DNA of 64,000 nucleotides, taken from contig NZ_JOFT01000026.1 of the NCBI RefSeq assembly GCF_000725805.1, positions 1 to 64,000 of the forward strand, read 5' to 3'. The notes beneath the pieces were generated by a model. The model worked only from the letters and a program-made list of their open reading frames with translations, was not told the DNA's origin and searched no databases. This document shows, piece after piece, positions 31,979 through 40,720 of the stretch (positions are counted from its first letter, which is position 1; each line of letters opens with the position of its first letter). Made by a program: the position numbers and the translations under genes. This stretch comes from Streptomyces xanthophaeus. Lineage in GTDB: Bacteria; Actinomycetota; Actinomycetes; Streptomycetales; Streptomycetaceae.

Positions 31979-32101
31979 AGTCATCACACGAGGAACGCCG
32001 TCGCGGACTACGGCGTGGTCGCCACCGCCCTCCCCACGTCACGTCACGTGCGGGGGCGCATCGCCACGCATGCGCTCCGCCCGGCAGAGACGAGGGCCGC
32101 G

Positions 32102-34891
32102 GTGGGCACCGAAGAACAGGCAGCACGGCACGTACGCATCGGGCGGCGGATGCTCTCCTTGGGGACGGCGTCGTTCCTGACGATCGGCGCGGGAGTGGCC
32201 TTCCTCACGCCCACGGCGGCGAACGCCGATCCCCTCGACCAGTGCACGGCCACCACCGGGGCCGTCGTGGCGGTCGACTTCGGCCCCTTCGGCGGCAAGG
32301 TCGAACGGGGCTGCGACACCACCCCCACCACGGGCTACGAGCTGCTGCACACGGCCGGCTTCAGCACCGAAGGCACCCGCAAGGACGGCGACGCATTCGT
32401 CTGCCGACTCGGCTTCGGCTCCTTCAACTCCGGCAAGCAGTACCCCGTTCCGGAGGTCGAGGACTGCGTCCTGACCCCACAGGCCACCGGCTACTGGTCG
32501 TACTGGCACGCCTCGCCGGGCGACACCAAGTGGACCTACAGCTCCCTGGGAGCGATGTCCCACGTCCCCCAGCACGGTGACGTGGAGGCCTGGGTGTTCG
32601 GCGGTACGGACGTCGAAGGCACCAACGGCAAGCCGAAGTTCACCCCCGCACAGGTCCGGGCCGGGGGCTCGGGCCCCTCCCCGGAGCCGGAGCCGGACCC
32701 GGAGGTGCCGGACGTGCCGCCGGGCGTGGTCGACCTGGCCGCCGCCACCCGTTGGGTCGGCGCGAAGCTGAAGGACGGGGAGCGCGTCGTCGTCGACGGC
32801 ACCACCGACCCGGACTACGCGGCCACTGCCGAGGCCGTCCTCGCCCTGGCCGCGGCCGACCCCAAGAGCCCCGCCGCGCAGAAGGCCGCGGGCTTCCTCG
32901 CCACCCCCGCGCACACGCTGGCGTACGCCTACCCGGCGGGCAAGGACGCCGCCCCGGACGCCACGGCCGCCGCACGACTGGCCCTCGTCGCCGAGGCCAC
33001 CGGCAAGGATCCCCGTGCCTTCGGCGGCCGCGACCTGCTCGGCGACCTCGTGAAGTACGTCTGCCCGAGCGGCGCCGACATTCCCGAGCCGCTGCCCGGA
33101 TGCGTCACCAAGGGCGACTTCCGCACCGCCAACCAGGCCGACGGCCAGGCCATGGCCCTCATCGCCCTGCTGAACGGCGGCGTCACCCCGCCCGCGGACG
33201 CCGTGACCCGGCTGACCGGCCTCCAGTGCGAGGACGGCGGCTTCACCGGCATCATGATCCGTCCCGAAGAGGCCTGCGACAGCGACCCCGCTGCGAGCAC
33301 CCTGGTCCTGCTGGCCCTCAAGCGGGCGGGCGGCCACGGTCCGGTGGTGGCCGAGGGCACCGCCTTCCTGCGCAAGATGCAGCTCCGCAACGGCGGCACA
33401 CCCGGCGCGCCGGGCGGCACCACCGGCAACGCCTACATGACGGCCTTCGCCTCCCAGGCACTGCGCGCACTGGGCAACCCGGCCCGGGCCGACGCGGCCC
33501 TCTTCTGGCTGTCCTCGCAGCAGCTCGACGGCGGGGCCTTCTCCTCCGACGAGGGCGCCACCGACCCGCTGTTCTACGCCACCACCGCGGCCGTCCTCGC
33601 AGCGGCCAAGACCGACCTGGTGACGCTGACCACCAAGAAGGCCGAGCCGCCGAAGCCGTCCCCGGCCCCGACCACGCCGGGGCCCACTCCCCCGGCCGGT
33701 GACGGGCCCGACCTGAAGAAGGGCACCGCCTACCTCACCGACCGCGCCCGGCTGGTCCAGGGCCGCTACTACGAGAACGCCCCGGGCAGCGGCTTCGCCG
33801 ACTACGGCATGACCATCGACGGCGCGTACGCGCTCGCCGCCACCGGACAGGACAACACCGCCCTGCGCAACATCGTCGACTTCCTCGACAAGGGCGGCAA
33901 GGACGGCACGGGCCGCGGCGTCCACGACTGGACCATGACCGGCACCAAGTACGCGGGCGGCGGCTCCATCGGCAAGACGGCGGTGCTCGCCGAGGCGGTG
34001 GGCCGCGATCCCCGCAACTTCGGCGGCAAGGACCTGATCGCCGCGCTCGCCAAGGGCATCTGCCCGGCCAAGTCCCCCGCTCCCGACCGGGCCTGCGCGG
34101 ACAAGGGCAACTACAGCCACGCCGACTCCGTCTTCTCCCAGTCCCTCGGCGTCATCGCCCAGGTCCGGGCGGGCGAGTCGGCCGCCGCGGCCGAACCCAT
34201 CGCCTACCTCAAGAGCCTCCAGGACCCCTCGGGTGCCTGGCGCAGCGTGATCGGCAAGGACAGCAAGCTTGAGGTGGACTCCACCGCGATGGCCGCGATG
34301 ACCCTGGACCTGCTGCCCGACGCCGGCTCGCAGGCGGCCGTGGACAAGGCCCTCGCGTGGCTGGCCGGCCAGCAGCTGGCGGACGGCGGCTTCCCCGGCG
34401 CCTCCGGCAACTCCGTGAACTCCGCCGCGCTGGCCGTGCAGGGCCTGTCCCTCGACTCCGCGAAGTACGCGGACCGCATCGCGAAGGCCCGGAAGTTCCT
34501 GGCCTCGCAGCAGAATGCCGACGGCGGGTTCAACATCGCCAAGGGCGCCCAGCCCGGATCCGACGTCCGCGCCTCCACCCAGGCCGTCGGCGGGACCACC
34601 GGCATCTCCTTCGCCACCCTGACCCGCAGCCTGGACGGCACGACCCCGGAGCCCGTCCCCAGCAGCTCGGTCAAGCCCTCCGCCCCGGCGATCGTCACCC
34701 CGGGCGAGGACGCGGGCGGTACGGGTTCCTCCGGCGGCCCGCGTCCGGCCGGTGGCAGCCTCGCCTCCACCGGCGCCCAGATCGGCGGACTCGCCGCGGC
34801 GGCCGTCGTCCTGGTCCTCGGGGGCTGGGGCGTCACCCGGGCCACCCGCACCGCGCGCAGCCGCCGCAGCACGACCGGGGGCGGAGCATGA
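32102..34891 (+). CDS. Wall-anchored transcobalamin-like protein (LASTG signal, repeated barrel segments)
   Basis: 929 residues. GTG 32102 has GAGGG 5 nt upstream and gives a signal peptide ending ANA (42); the frame is open from 32015. Residues about 47-185 are a Cys-containing DUF4430-like domain (TTPTTGYELLHTAGF, CRLGFGSF, YWSYWHASPG, WVFGGTD). Two blocks of prenyltransferase-like repeats follow (about 215-525 and 550-850; CEDGGFTG, QQLDGGAFSSDEG, QQLADGGFPGASG, QQNADGGFN), split by a Pro-rich linker. LASTG (887-891), a hydrophobic helix and a basic tail form a class E sortase signal. It should sit on the cell wall and bind cobalamin or carrier. First gene of the ECF operon behind a riboswitch. 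Confidence 0.88.
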   Translation: MGTEEQAARHVRIGRRMLSLGTASFLTIGAGVAFLTPTAANADPLDQCTATTGAVVAVDFGPFGGKVERGCDTTPTTGYELLHTAGFSTEGTRKDGDAFVCRLGFGSFNSGKQYPVPEVEDCVLTPQATGYWSYWHASPGDTKWTYSSLGAMSHVPQHGDVEAWVFGGTDVEGTNGKPKFTPAQVRAGGSGPSPEPEPDPEVPDVPPGVVDLAAATRWVGAKLKDGERVVVDGTTDPDYAATAEAVLALAAADPKSPAAQKAAGFLATPAHTLAYAYPAGKDAAPDATAAARLALVAEATGKDPRAFGGRDLLGDLVKYVCPSGADIPEPLPGCVTKGDFRTANQADGQAMALIALLNGGVTPPADAVTRLTGLQCEDGGFTGIMIRPEEACDSDPAASTLVLLALKRAGGHGPVVAEGTAFLRKMQLRNGGTPGAPGGTTGNAYMTAFASQALRALGNPARADAALFWLSSQQLDGGAFSSDEGATDPLFYATTAAVLAAAKTDLVTLTTKKAEPPKPSPAPTTPGPTPPAGDGPDLKKGTAYLTDRARLVQGRYYENAPGSGFADYGMTIDGAYALAATGQDNTALRNIVDFLDKGGKDGTGRGVHDWTMTGTKYAGGGSIGKTAVLAEAVGRDPRNFGGKDLIAALAKGICPAKSPAPDRACADKGNYSHADSVFSQSLGVIAQVRAGESAAAAEPIAYLKSLQDPSGAWRSVIGKDSKLEVDSTAMAAMTLDLLPDAGSQAAVDKALAWLAGQQLADGGFPGASGNSVNSAALAVQGLSLDSAKYADRIAKARKFLASQQNADGGFNIAKGAQPGSDVRASTQAVGGTTGISFATLTRSLDGTTPEPVPSSSVKPSAPAIVTPGEDAGGTGSSGGPRPAGGSLASTGAQIGGLAAAAVVLVLGGWGVTRATRTARSRRSTTGGGA

Positions 34892-35817
34892 GCGGCCGCT
34901 TCCTGGGCGCCCTGGCCCGGACGGCCGGTGCCCTGGGGCTGACGGTGGCGGCCTTCGCCGCCACCGCGGCCCCGGCGGGGGCCGCCCCGCAGCCGATGGG
35001 CCAGTGCACCACCTCCTCCGGAGTCGTCCTCGCCGTGGACTTCAGCCACTGGGGCGGCCCCGTGTACCGCTCCTGCGGAACCACGCCCACCACGGGCTAC
35101 GAGCTCCTCAACCAGGGCGGCTGGGCCACCACCGGCACCGGGCACGACGGCCCCGCCTTCATCTGCCGCATCGGGTACAGCGGCCACCAGGGCGGCAAGC
35201 AGTACCCGACCCCGCAGCAGGACGACTGCGTCCTGACCCCGCCCGCCTCCGCCTACTGGTCGTACTGGCACGCGGGCCCCGGCCAGAACACCTGGGAGTA
35301 CAGCCAGCTCGGGGCGATGCTCTACAAGCCGAAGCCCGGCAGCGTCGACCTGTGGACCTTCGGGGGTACGGACCTCGAAGGCACCGAGGGCCGCCCGGCG
35401 GTCAGCCCCGACCAGCTGCGCGCCAAGAACGCCCGGCCTGCCGGTGACGGCCGCCCCGTGCCCAAGGACACCCGTACGGCGGCGCCCCTGCCGCCGGGCG
35501 TCAACACCGGTCCCAAGCCGGAGAATCCGCCCCCGGCCGCCCCGCCGACGGCGACGGCGCCCGGCCCCATGCCCCCGGAAAGCCCCTCGGCCTCGGCGAG
35601 CCCTTCCGAGAGCGTCCCGCCCACGCCGTCCGCGGCGCCGACGTCCAGCGCCCCGGCGGTGGCCGCGCCCGGTCCCGAGGTCGTCGAAGCGGCCCCGGCG
35701 GCCGACGCCGAGCACGACGCGGGCTCGTACCTGCCCGCCGTCGCCACCGGAGCGCTGGTGCTGCTGATCGGCGCCGCCGCCTTGTTCGCGGCCAAGCGCC
35801 GCCGTCGTACGGAGTAG
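34888..35817 (+). CDS. Membrane-anchored DUF4430-like surface protein
   Basis: 309 residues: signal peptide (AATAAPAGAAPQ), then a 140-residue domain closely related to the N-terminal domain of the preceding protein (CTTSSGVVLAVDF, TTPTTGYELLNQGGW, CRIGYSG, DDCVLTP, YWSYWHAGPG, LWTFGGTDLEGTEG), a long Pro/Ala/Ser-rich spacer, and a C-terminal helix with RRRRTE tail. No canonical LAXTG is present. The spacer could reach through the wall. Its start overlaps the upstream stop (ATGA). Probably a surface handover protein for the ECF transporter. Confidence 0.82.
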   Translation: MSGRFLGALARTAGALGLTVAAFAATAAPAGAAPQPMGQCTTSSGVVLAVDFSHWGGPVYRSCGTTPTTGYELLNQGGWATTGTGHDGPAFICRIGYSGHQGGKQYPTPQQDDCVLTPPASAYWSYWHAGPGQNTWEYSQLGAMLYKPKPGSVDLWTFGGTDLEGTEGRPAVSPDQLRAKNARPAGDGRPVPKDTRTAAPLPPGVNTGPKPENPPPAAPPTATAPGPMPPESPSASASPSESVPPTPSAAPTSSAPAVAAPGPEVVEAAPAADAEHDAGSYLPAVATGALVLLIGAAALFAAKRRRRTE

Positions 35818-35821
35818 CCGC

Positions 35822-37009
35822 GTGCCACGCACCACCACCGCGCCGGCGGGGAAGCCGCCCGTGTCCGGCCCCGCGCCGGACACGGGCGGCCGCCGGCTGC
35901 CCCGCACCCTGCACCCGGTCGCCTGGTGGATCTGGGCCCTGGCCCTGGCCACCGCGGTCAGCCGCACCAACAACCCGCTGCTGCTGTTCCTCGTCCTCGC
36001 GGTCCTCGGCTACGTGATCACCATGCGCCGCACCGAGGCCCCCTGGGCGCGCGGCTTCAAGTACTACCTCTACCTGGCGCTGACCGTCGTGGCGATCCGG
36101 GTGCTCTTCCGCGCGGTCTTCGCCACCGGCGTCACCCCCCGCGACCACTTCCTCTTCTCACTCCCCCACATCCCCACCCCCGACTGGTACGCGGGCATCC
36201 AACTGGGCGGACCCGTCTCCCTGGAGGCCCTGCTCTCGGCCGCCACCGACGGGCTGCGCCTGGCCTGCATGCTGTGCTGCATCGGCGCGGCCAACACCCT
36301 CGCCAACCCCAAGCGGGCCCTGCGCGTGCTGCCCGGCGCCCTCTACGAGCTGGGCGTGGCCGTCACCGTGTCCATCAGCGTCGCCCCCCAGCTCGTGCAG
36401 AGCGTCCAGCGCGTGCACCGGGCCAAGCGGCTGCGGGCCGGCCGTTCCAAGGGGCTCAGGGCCCTGCGCGGCATCATCGTCCCCGTCCTCGAAGACGCCC
36501 TGGAGCGCTCCCTGCGGCTGGCCTCCGCCATGGATTCGCGCGGCTACGGCCGGGCCGGCACCGCCACCCGCCGCTCCCGGCGCCTGACCGGAGCCCTGAT
36601 GCTCCTCGGCATGTGCGGGCTCTGCGCGGGGGCGTACGGGCTCCTCGACGCGACCGCGCCGAAGCTGCTGGGCCTGCCCGCCATGGGCGCGGGCACGCTG
36701 CTGTGCTTCGCGGGACTGCGCCTCGCCGGCCGCCGCATCACCCGGACCACCTACCGGCCCGACCCCTGGCGCTTCGCCGAATGGGCCGTCGCCGGCTGCG
36801 GGGTGCTCTCCGCCCTCCTCCTCTTCACGAACGTCGGCTTCGACGCCGCCGAGCTCAACCCGTCCATCTACCCGCTGAGCTGGCCCACCCTGCCGCTCGT
36901 ACCCGCCGCCGCCATCCTCCTCGCCGGGGCCGCCGGCTTCCTGGCCCCGCCGCCGACCGCCCCCGGCCGCCCGGCCGTCCCCGCACAGCGCACCGAGGAA
37001 CCCAAGTGA
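35822..37009 (+). CDS. ECF transporter T component (EcfT/CbrU-like)
   Basis: A 395-residue membrane protein with several hydrophobic helices; the cytoplasmic coupling region carries the family-typical basic motifs HRAKRLRAGRSKGLRAL and LASAMDSRGYGRAG (two coupling helices contacting the ATPases). EcfT links S component to the ATPases. It starts 4 bp after the previous stop and overlaps the ATPase gene by GTGA. Confidence 0.9.
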   Translation: MPRTTTAPAGKPPVSGPAPDTGGRRLPRTLHPVAWWIWALALATAVSRTNNPLLLFLVLAVLGYVITMRRTEAPWARGFKYYLYLALTVVAIRVLFRAVFATGVTPRDHFLFSLPHIPTPDWYAGIQLGGPVSLEALLSAATDGLRLACMLCCIGAANTLANPKRALRVLPGALYELGVAVTVSISVAPQLVQSVQRVHRAKRLRAGRSKGLRALRGIIVPVLEDALERSLRLASAMDSRGYGRAGTATRRSRRLTGALMLLGMCGLCAGAYGLLDATAPKLLGLPAMGAGTLLCFAGLRLAGRRITRTTYRPDPWRFAEWAVAGCGVLSALLLFTNVGFDAAELNPSIYPLSWPTLPLVPAAAILLAGAAGFLAPPPTAPGRPAVPAQRTEEPK

Positions 37010-38667
37010 TCACCTTCGACCAGGTCAGCGTCCAGTACGAGGACACGGCCGAACCGGTCCTGCGCGATGTGGACCTCACCGTCGAGGAAGGCGAACTCTG
37101 CCTCGTCGTCGGCCACACCGGTGTCGGCAAGTCCACCCTCCTCGGCGCCGTCAACGGCCTGGTCCCGCACTTCAGCGGCGGCACCCTCTACGGCCGCGTC
37201 CTCGTCGACGGCCGCGACACCGCGGGGCACCCGCCCCGCGAACTCGCCGACGTGGTGGGCGTGGTGGGACAGGACCCGCTCGACGGCTTCGTCACCGACA
37301 CCGTCGAGGAGGAACTCGCCTACGCCATGGAGCAGCTGGCCGTCCCGCCCGCCACCATGCGCAAGCGCGTCGAGGAGACCCTCGACCTCCTCGGTCTAGC
37401 CGACCTGCGCCACCGCGCCCTGCACGAGCTCTCCGGCGGGCAGCAGCAGCGCGTCGCCATCGGCTCGGTGCTCACCGCCCACCCGCGCGTGCTCGTGCTG
37501 GACGAGCCGACCTCGGCCCTGGACCCGACGGCCGCCGAGGAGGTACTGGCCGCCGTCACCCGCCTGGTCCACGACCTCGGTGTCACCGTGCTCCTCGCCG
37601 AACACCGCCTGGAGCGGGTGGTCCAGTACGCCGACCGGGTCATCCACCTGCCCGGTGACGGCCGCGTCGTCTGCGGCCTCCCCGCCGAGGTCTTCCGTAC
37701 GGCGTCCATCGCCCCGCCCGTCGTGGAACTCGGCCGCAGAGCGGGCTGGACCCCGCTGCCGCTGTCGATCCGCGACGCCCGGCGGGCGGCCGCCCCGCTG
37801 CGCGCGCGGCTGGCCGGCGCCACGCCCCCGCCGGTACGGCCCGCGCCCCCGGCCGGACGGCCGCAGCTGCTCACCGCCTGCGGTGTCACCGTGACCTACC
37901 AGGGCGTGCCGGCCGTACGGGAGGTCGACCTGGCCCTGCACGGCGGGGAGGTCACCGCGCTGATGGGCCGCAACGGATCGGGGAAGTCCTCCCTCCTGTG
38001 GGCCCTCCAGGGTTCCGGACCGCGCAAGTCCGGCTCGGTGGAGGTGGTACCCGCCTCCCCCGGCAAGTCCCTCGACCCGCGCAAGCTCTCCGCGGCGCAG
38101 GCGCGCGCTCTGGTGGGCCTGGTCCCGCAGACGCCGACCGACCTGCTGTACCTGGAGAGCGTCCGGCAGGAACTCGACCAGGCCGACGCCGAGTCCGGGG
38201 TGGAGGGGCCGGACGCCCTGACGGCCCGGACCCTCCTGGACCGGCTGGCACCGGGCATCCCCGACACGACCCACCCGCGCGACCTGTCCGAGGGCCAGAA
38301 GCTCGCCCTGGTCCTCGCGATCCAGCTGTCGGCGGCGCCCCGCGTGCTGCTCCTCGACGAGCCCACGCGCGGACTCGACTACCGCGCCAAGAACGAACTC
38401 GTCCGGATCGTCGACGACCTGGCGGCGGAGGGCCGCGCCGTGGTGATCTCCACCCACGACGTCGAGTTCGTCGCCCGGGCCGCCGACCGGGTCGTGGTCA
38501 TGGCGGAGGGGGACGTGGTCGCCGACGGCCCGACCTCGGAGGTCATCGTCGCCTCCCCGGTCTTCGCCCCGCAGACGGCGAAGGTCCTGGCGCCGCTGCC
38601 CTTCCTCACGGTCGGCCAGGTGTCGTCCGTGCTCGCCGCCCCCCACCGGACGGAACCGGCCTCATGA
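37006..38667 (+). CDS. ECF transporter ATPase, two fused ABC domains (EcfA-A', CbrV-like)
   Basis: 553 residues with two ATP-binding domains. Domain 1: GHTGVGKST, LSGGQQQR, VLVLDEPTSALD, AEHRLE. Domain 2: GRNGSGKSS, LSEGQKLALVLAIQL (Glu in place of the second Gly of LSGGQ), VLLLDEPTRGLD, STHDVEF. It powers the ECF importer. Rodionov and co-workers described B12-regulated ECF modules with such fusions (CbrTUV) in actinobacteria, which fits this operon. Confidence 0.93.
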   Translation: MITFDQVSVQYEDTAEPVLRDVDLTVEEGELCLVVGHTGVGKSTLLGAVNGLVPHFSGGTLYGRVLVDGRDTAGHPPRELADVVGVVGQDPLDGFVTDTVEEELAYAMEQLAVPPATMRKRVEETLDLLGLADLRHRALHELSGGQQQRVAIGSVLTAHPRVLVLDEPTSALDPTAAEEVLAAVTRLVHDLGVTVLLAEHRLERVVQYADRVIHLPGDGRVVCGLPAEVFRTASIAPPVVELGRRAGWTPLPLSIRDARRAAAPLRARLAGATPPPVRPAPPAGRPQLLTACGVTVTYQGVPAVREVDLALHGGEVTALMGRNGSGKSSLLWALQGSGPRKSGSVEVVPASPGKSLDPRKLSAAQARALVGLVPQTPTDLLYLESVRQELDQADAESGVEGPDALTARTLLDRLAPGIPDTTHPRDLSEGQKLALVLAIQLSAAPRVLLLDEPTRGLDYRAKNELVRIVDDLAAEGRAVVISTHDVEFVARAADRVVVMAEGDVVADGPTSEVIVASPVFAPQTAKVLAPLPFLTVGQVSSVLAAPHRTEPAS

Positions 38668-39536
38668 CCGCACGCGCCACCGCCGCCATCCGGATCAACG
38701 GCCGGGCCGCGGTCGTCATCGCCATGGCCGCCTTCCTCGGGGTCGTCGCGTTCTTCTGGCCGTTCCTCGTCGCCCCGGGCAAATTCGGCTCGAACTACGC
38801 CCCGCCGCTGATCTTCGGCGTCCTGCTCGTCGTCGTGCTGTGCGTGGTCGTCTCCGAGATCGCCGAGGGCGGCATCAACTCCAAGGCCCTGGCCATGCTG
38901 GGGGTGCTGTCCGCGGTGAATGCGGCCATCCGGCCCCTGGGCGCGGGCACCGCCGGCATCGAGACGGTCTTCTTCGTCCTCGTGCTGGCCGGGCGCGTCT
39001 ACGGACCGGGCTTCGGCTTCACCCTCGGCTGCACCTCGCTGTTCGCCTCGGCCCTGATCACGGGCGGGGTCGGGCCCTGGATGCCGTACCAGATGTTCGG
39101 CTGCGCCTTCGTCGGCATGCTGGCCGGGCTGCTGCCCAGGGCCACCGGCCGCCGGGAGGTGCTGATGCTGGCCGCCTACGGCTCGGTCTCCGGATACCTC
39201 TTCGGCTTCCTGCTGAACCTCTCCTTCTGGCCGTTCTCGCTGGACCCGAACAGCTCCATCGCCTATCTGCCCGGGCTGCCCTTCACCGAGCAGTTCCAGC
39301 GCTACCTGGCCTTCGACCTCGCCACCTCGCTGGGCTGGGACACCGGCCGGGCCGTGACCAATCTCGTCTGCATCCTCCTGGCCGGACCCGCGGTCCTCAC
39401 GGTCTTCCGCCGGGCGGCCCGCAAGGCACGCTTCCAGGCCCCGGTCCGCTTCGTGGCTCAGCGGGGGGACGCGCCGATCCGTACGCCGTCACCGTCACAA
39501 TCACCGTCACCGGAGAAGAACGACGCCAGTTCCTGA
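38664..39536 (+). CDS. ECF transporter S component, probably cobalamin-specific (CbrT-like)
   Basis: A 290-residue integral membrane protein with about six helices: INSKALAMLGVLSAVNAAIRP, GFGFTLGCTSLFASALITGGVGPWMPYQMFGCAFVGMLAG and YGSVSGYLFGFLLNLSFWPF, typical of ECF substrate-binding subunits. Substrate is inferred as B12 from the riboswitch and neighbouring transcobalamin-like proteins. The last 26 codons, Ser/Pro-rich, overlap the convergent glycosylase gene by 79 bp. ATGA overlap with the ATPase gene. Confidence 0.87.
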   Translation: MTARATAAIRINGRAAVVIAMAAFLGVVAFFWPFLVAPGKFGSNYAPPLIFGVLLVVVLCVVVSEIAEGGINSKALAMLGVLSAVNAAIRPLGAGTAGIETVFFVLVLAGRVYGPGFGFTLGCTSLFASALITGGVGPWMPYQMFGCAFVGMLAGLLPRATGRREVLMLAAYGSVSGYLFGFLLNLSFWPFSLDPNSSIAYLPGLPFTEQFQRYLAFDLATSLGWDTGRAVTNLVCILLAGPAVLTVFRRAARKARFQAPVRFVAQRGDAPIRTPSPSQSPSPEKNDASS

Positions 39537-40597
39537 CCCTCCTCGGTGAGAGCCGTGCGGTCGGCCCGGGAGAGAGGGCCCAGCGGGGAGACGACCACGA
39601 CTCCGGCGTCCAGGGTCCAGGTCGCGGCGACCCGGCCGTCGACGAGTACGACGCGCTCGCCCGCGACCGACAGGCCCCGGTGCGCGTCGTCGATGATCCG
39701 GCTGCGGTCCTGGTAGCCGAGGACCGCGTTGTCGAAGGCCGGCAGGAACCGCACCGGGGCGGGGGTGTCGGGATCGGGACGGGGGGCGCCCGGCAGGTCG
39801 AGCAGTTCGCGGCCCCGCTCGTCGCGGAAGGTGACGAGTTCCGGGCGCAGCGCGGTGACCGCGGCCGGCAGCCCGGCGAGGCCGCACCAGGCGCGCAGGT
39901 CGGACGTGGCCGCGGGGCCGAACGCGCCGAGGTAGCGCCGTACGAGGGCCTGGCCCACGGGGTCGGTGGCGTCCGGGGGCAGCGGGTCGGCCTCGCGGCC
40001 CAGCCAGGACGACATCAGGGCGTTGCGCACCCCCGCCTTGGTGCGCCAGAGCCCGCGCGGAGGCAGCTGCACCATCGGGAGGAGCGCGGCGACGAGCATC
40101 TCCCCCAGGGGCCGCGGTCCCGGCTCCGGCCAGCGCGCCGCCACGGCCCGGGCCAGTTCGCCCATCGAGCGGGGTTCGCCGTCGGCCATCACCGCCCGGC
40201 CCGCCGCCGCGAGCTCCTCTAGGTCGACCCCGGCCAGTTCCCGGCGGTAGGTCCCCAGCACCCGCTGGCGCAGCATGGCCGCGTGGCGGGCCCGCCAGGC
40301 CAGGGCGTCCTCGGCGGTGACGAGGTGGACGGTGCGGCGCATGAGGTGGGTGCGCACCGCGCTCCGCCCGGTCAGCAGGTCCGACAGCTCGGCCGGGTCG
40401 AAGGCGCGGAGCCGGGACCAGAGTCCGACGTACGGTTCCTGCGGTTCCTGCGCCTGCAGTCCGCCGAGGTGGGCGACGGTTTCGAGGGCGGGTGCGTCGG
40501 CGCGGTCGAGCAGCAGCTGCCGGGCGAGCGTCGCGCGGTTCAGTGCCCGGGTGCCGAGGACGGGCACGGCCTTGGGGGACAACGACGGGCTCCTCAT
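39458..40597 (-). CDS. HTH_42 winged-helix DNA glycosylase-like protein (AlkZ type)
   Basis: 379 residues of the winged-helix DNA-binding (HTH_42) family. GLQAQEPQEPY at 46-56 holds Gln48-x-Gln50, the QxQ motif used by the AlkZ branch of bacterial interstrand-crosslink glycosylases; RTHLMRRTVHLVTAEDA, WSRLR and FLPAFDNAVLGYQDRSRII are family blocks. Possible role: unhooking or removal of alkylated bases. Its 3' end overlaps the ECF S-component gene. It is divergent from the WYL regulator. Confidence 0.85.
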   Translation of the reverse strand: MRSPSLSPKAVPVLGTRALNRATLARQLLLDRADAPALETVAHLGGLQAQEPQEPYVGLWSRLRAFDPAELSDLLTGRSAVRTHLMRRTVHLVTAEDALAWRARHAAMLRQRVLGTYRRELAGVDLEELAAAGRAVMADGEPRSMGELARAVAARWPEPGPRPLGEMLVAALLPMVQLPPRGLWRTKAGVRNALMSSWLGREADPLPPDATDPVGQALVRRYLGAFGPAATSDLRAWCGLAGLPAAVTALRPELVTFRDERGRELLDLPGAPRPDPDTPAPVRFLPAFDNAVLGYQDRSRIIDDAHRGLSVAGERVVLVDGRVAATWTLDAGVVVVSPLGPLSRADRTALTEEGQELASFFSGDGDCDGDGVRIGASPR

Positions 40598-40628
40598 GTC
40601 TTGTGTCCTTGCCGGCATCGGCCGGCTC

Positions 40629-40664
40629 GGTCGGTTCGGTCGGTTCGGTCGGTTCGGTCGGTTC
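40629..40664. repeat. Four tandem 9-bp repeats (GGTCGGTTC)
   Basis: GGTCGGTTC is repeated four times without error, followed by a partial copy, in the 123-bp divergent region between the glycosylase-like and WYL genes. The copy number could vary by slippage and affect promoter spacing. Confidence 0.8.
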
Positions 40665-40720
40665 GGTGCGGAAACGGTCGCAGGAGAAGCGGACAGGATG
40701 TGACCGCTTCTCGGGGCACG

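Noticed and set aside
40629..40664. Repeat cluster considered as a CRISPR-like array
   Set aside because: Units are contiguous 9-mers without spacers.
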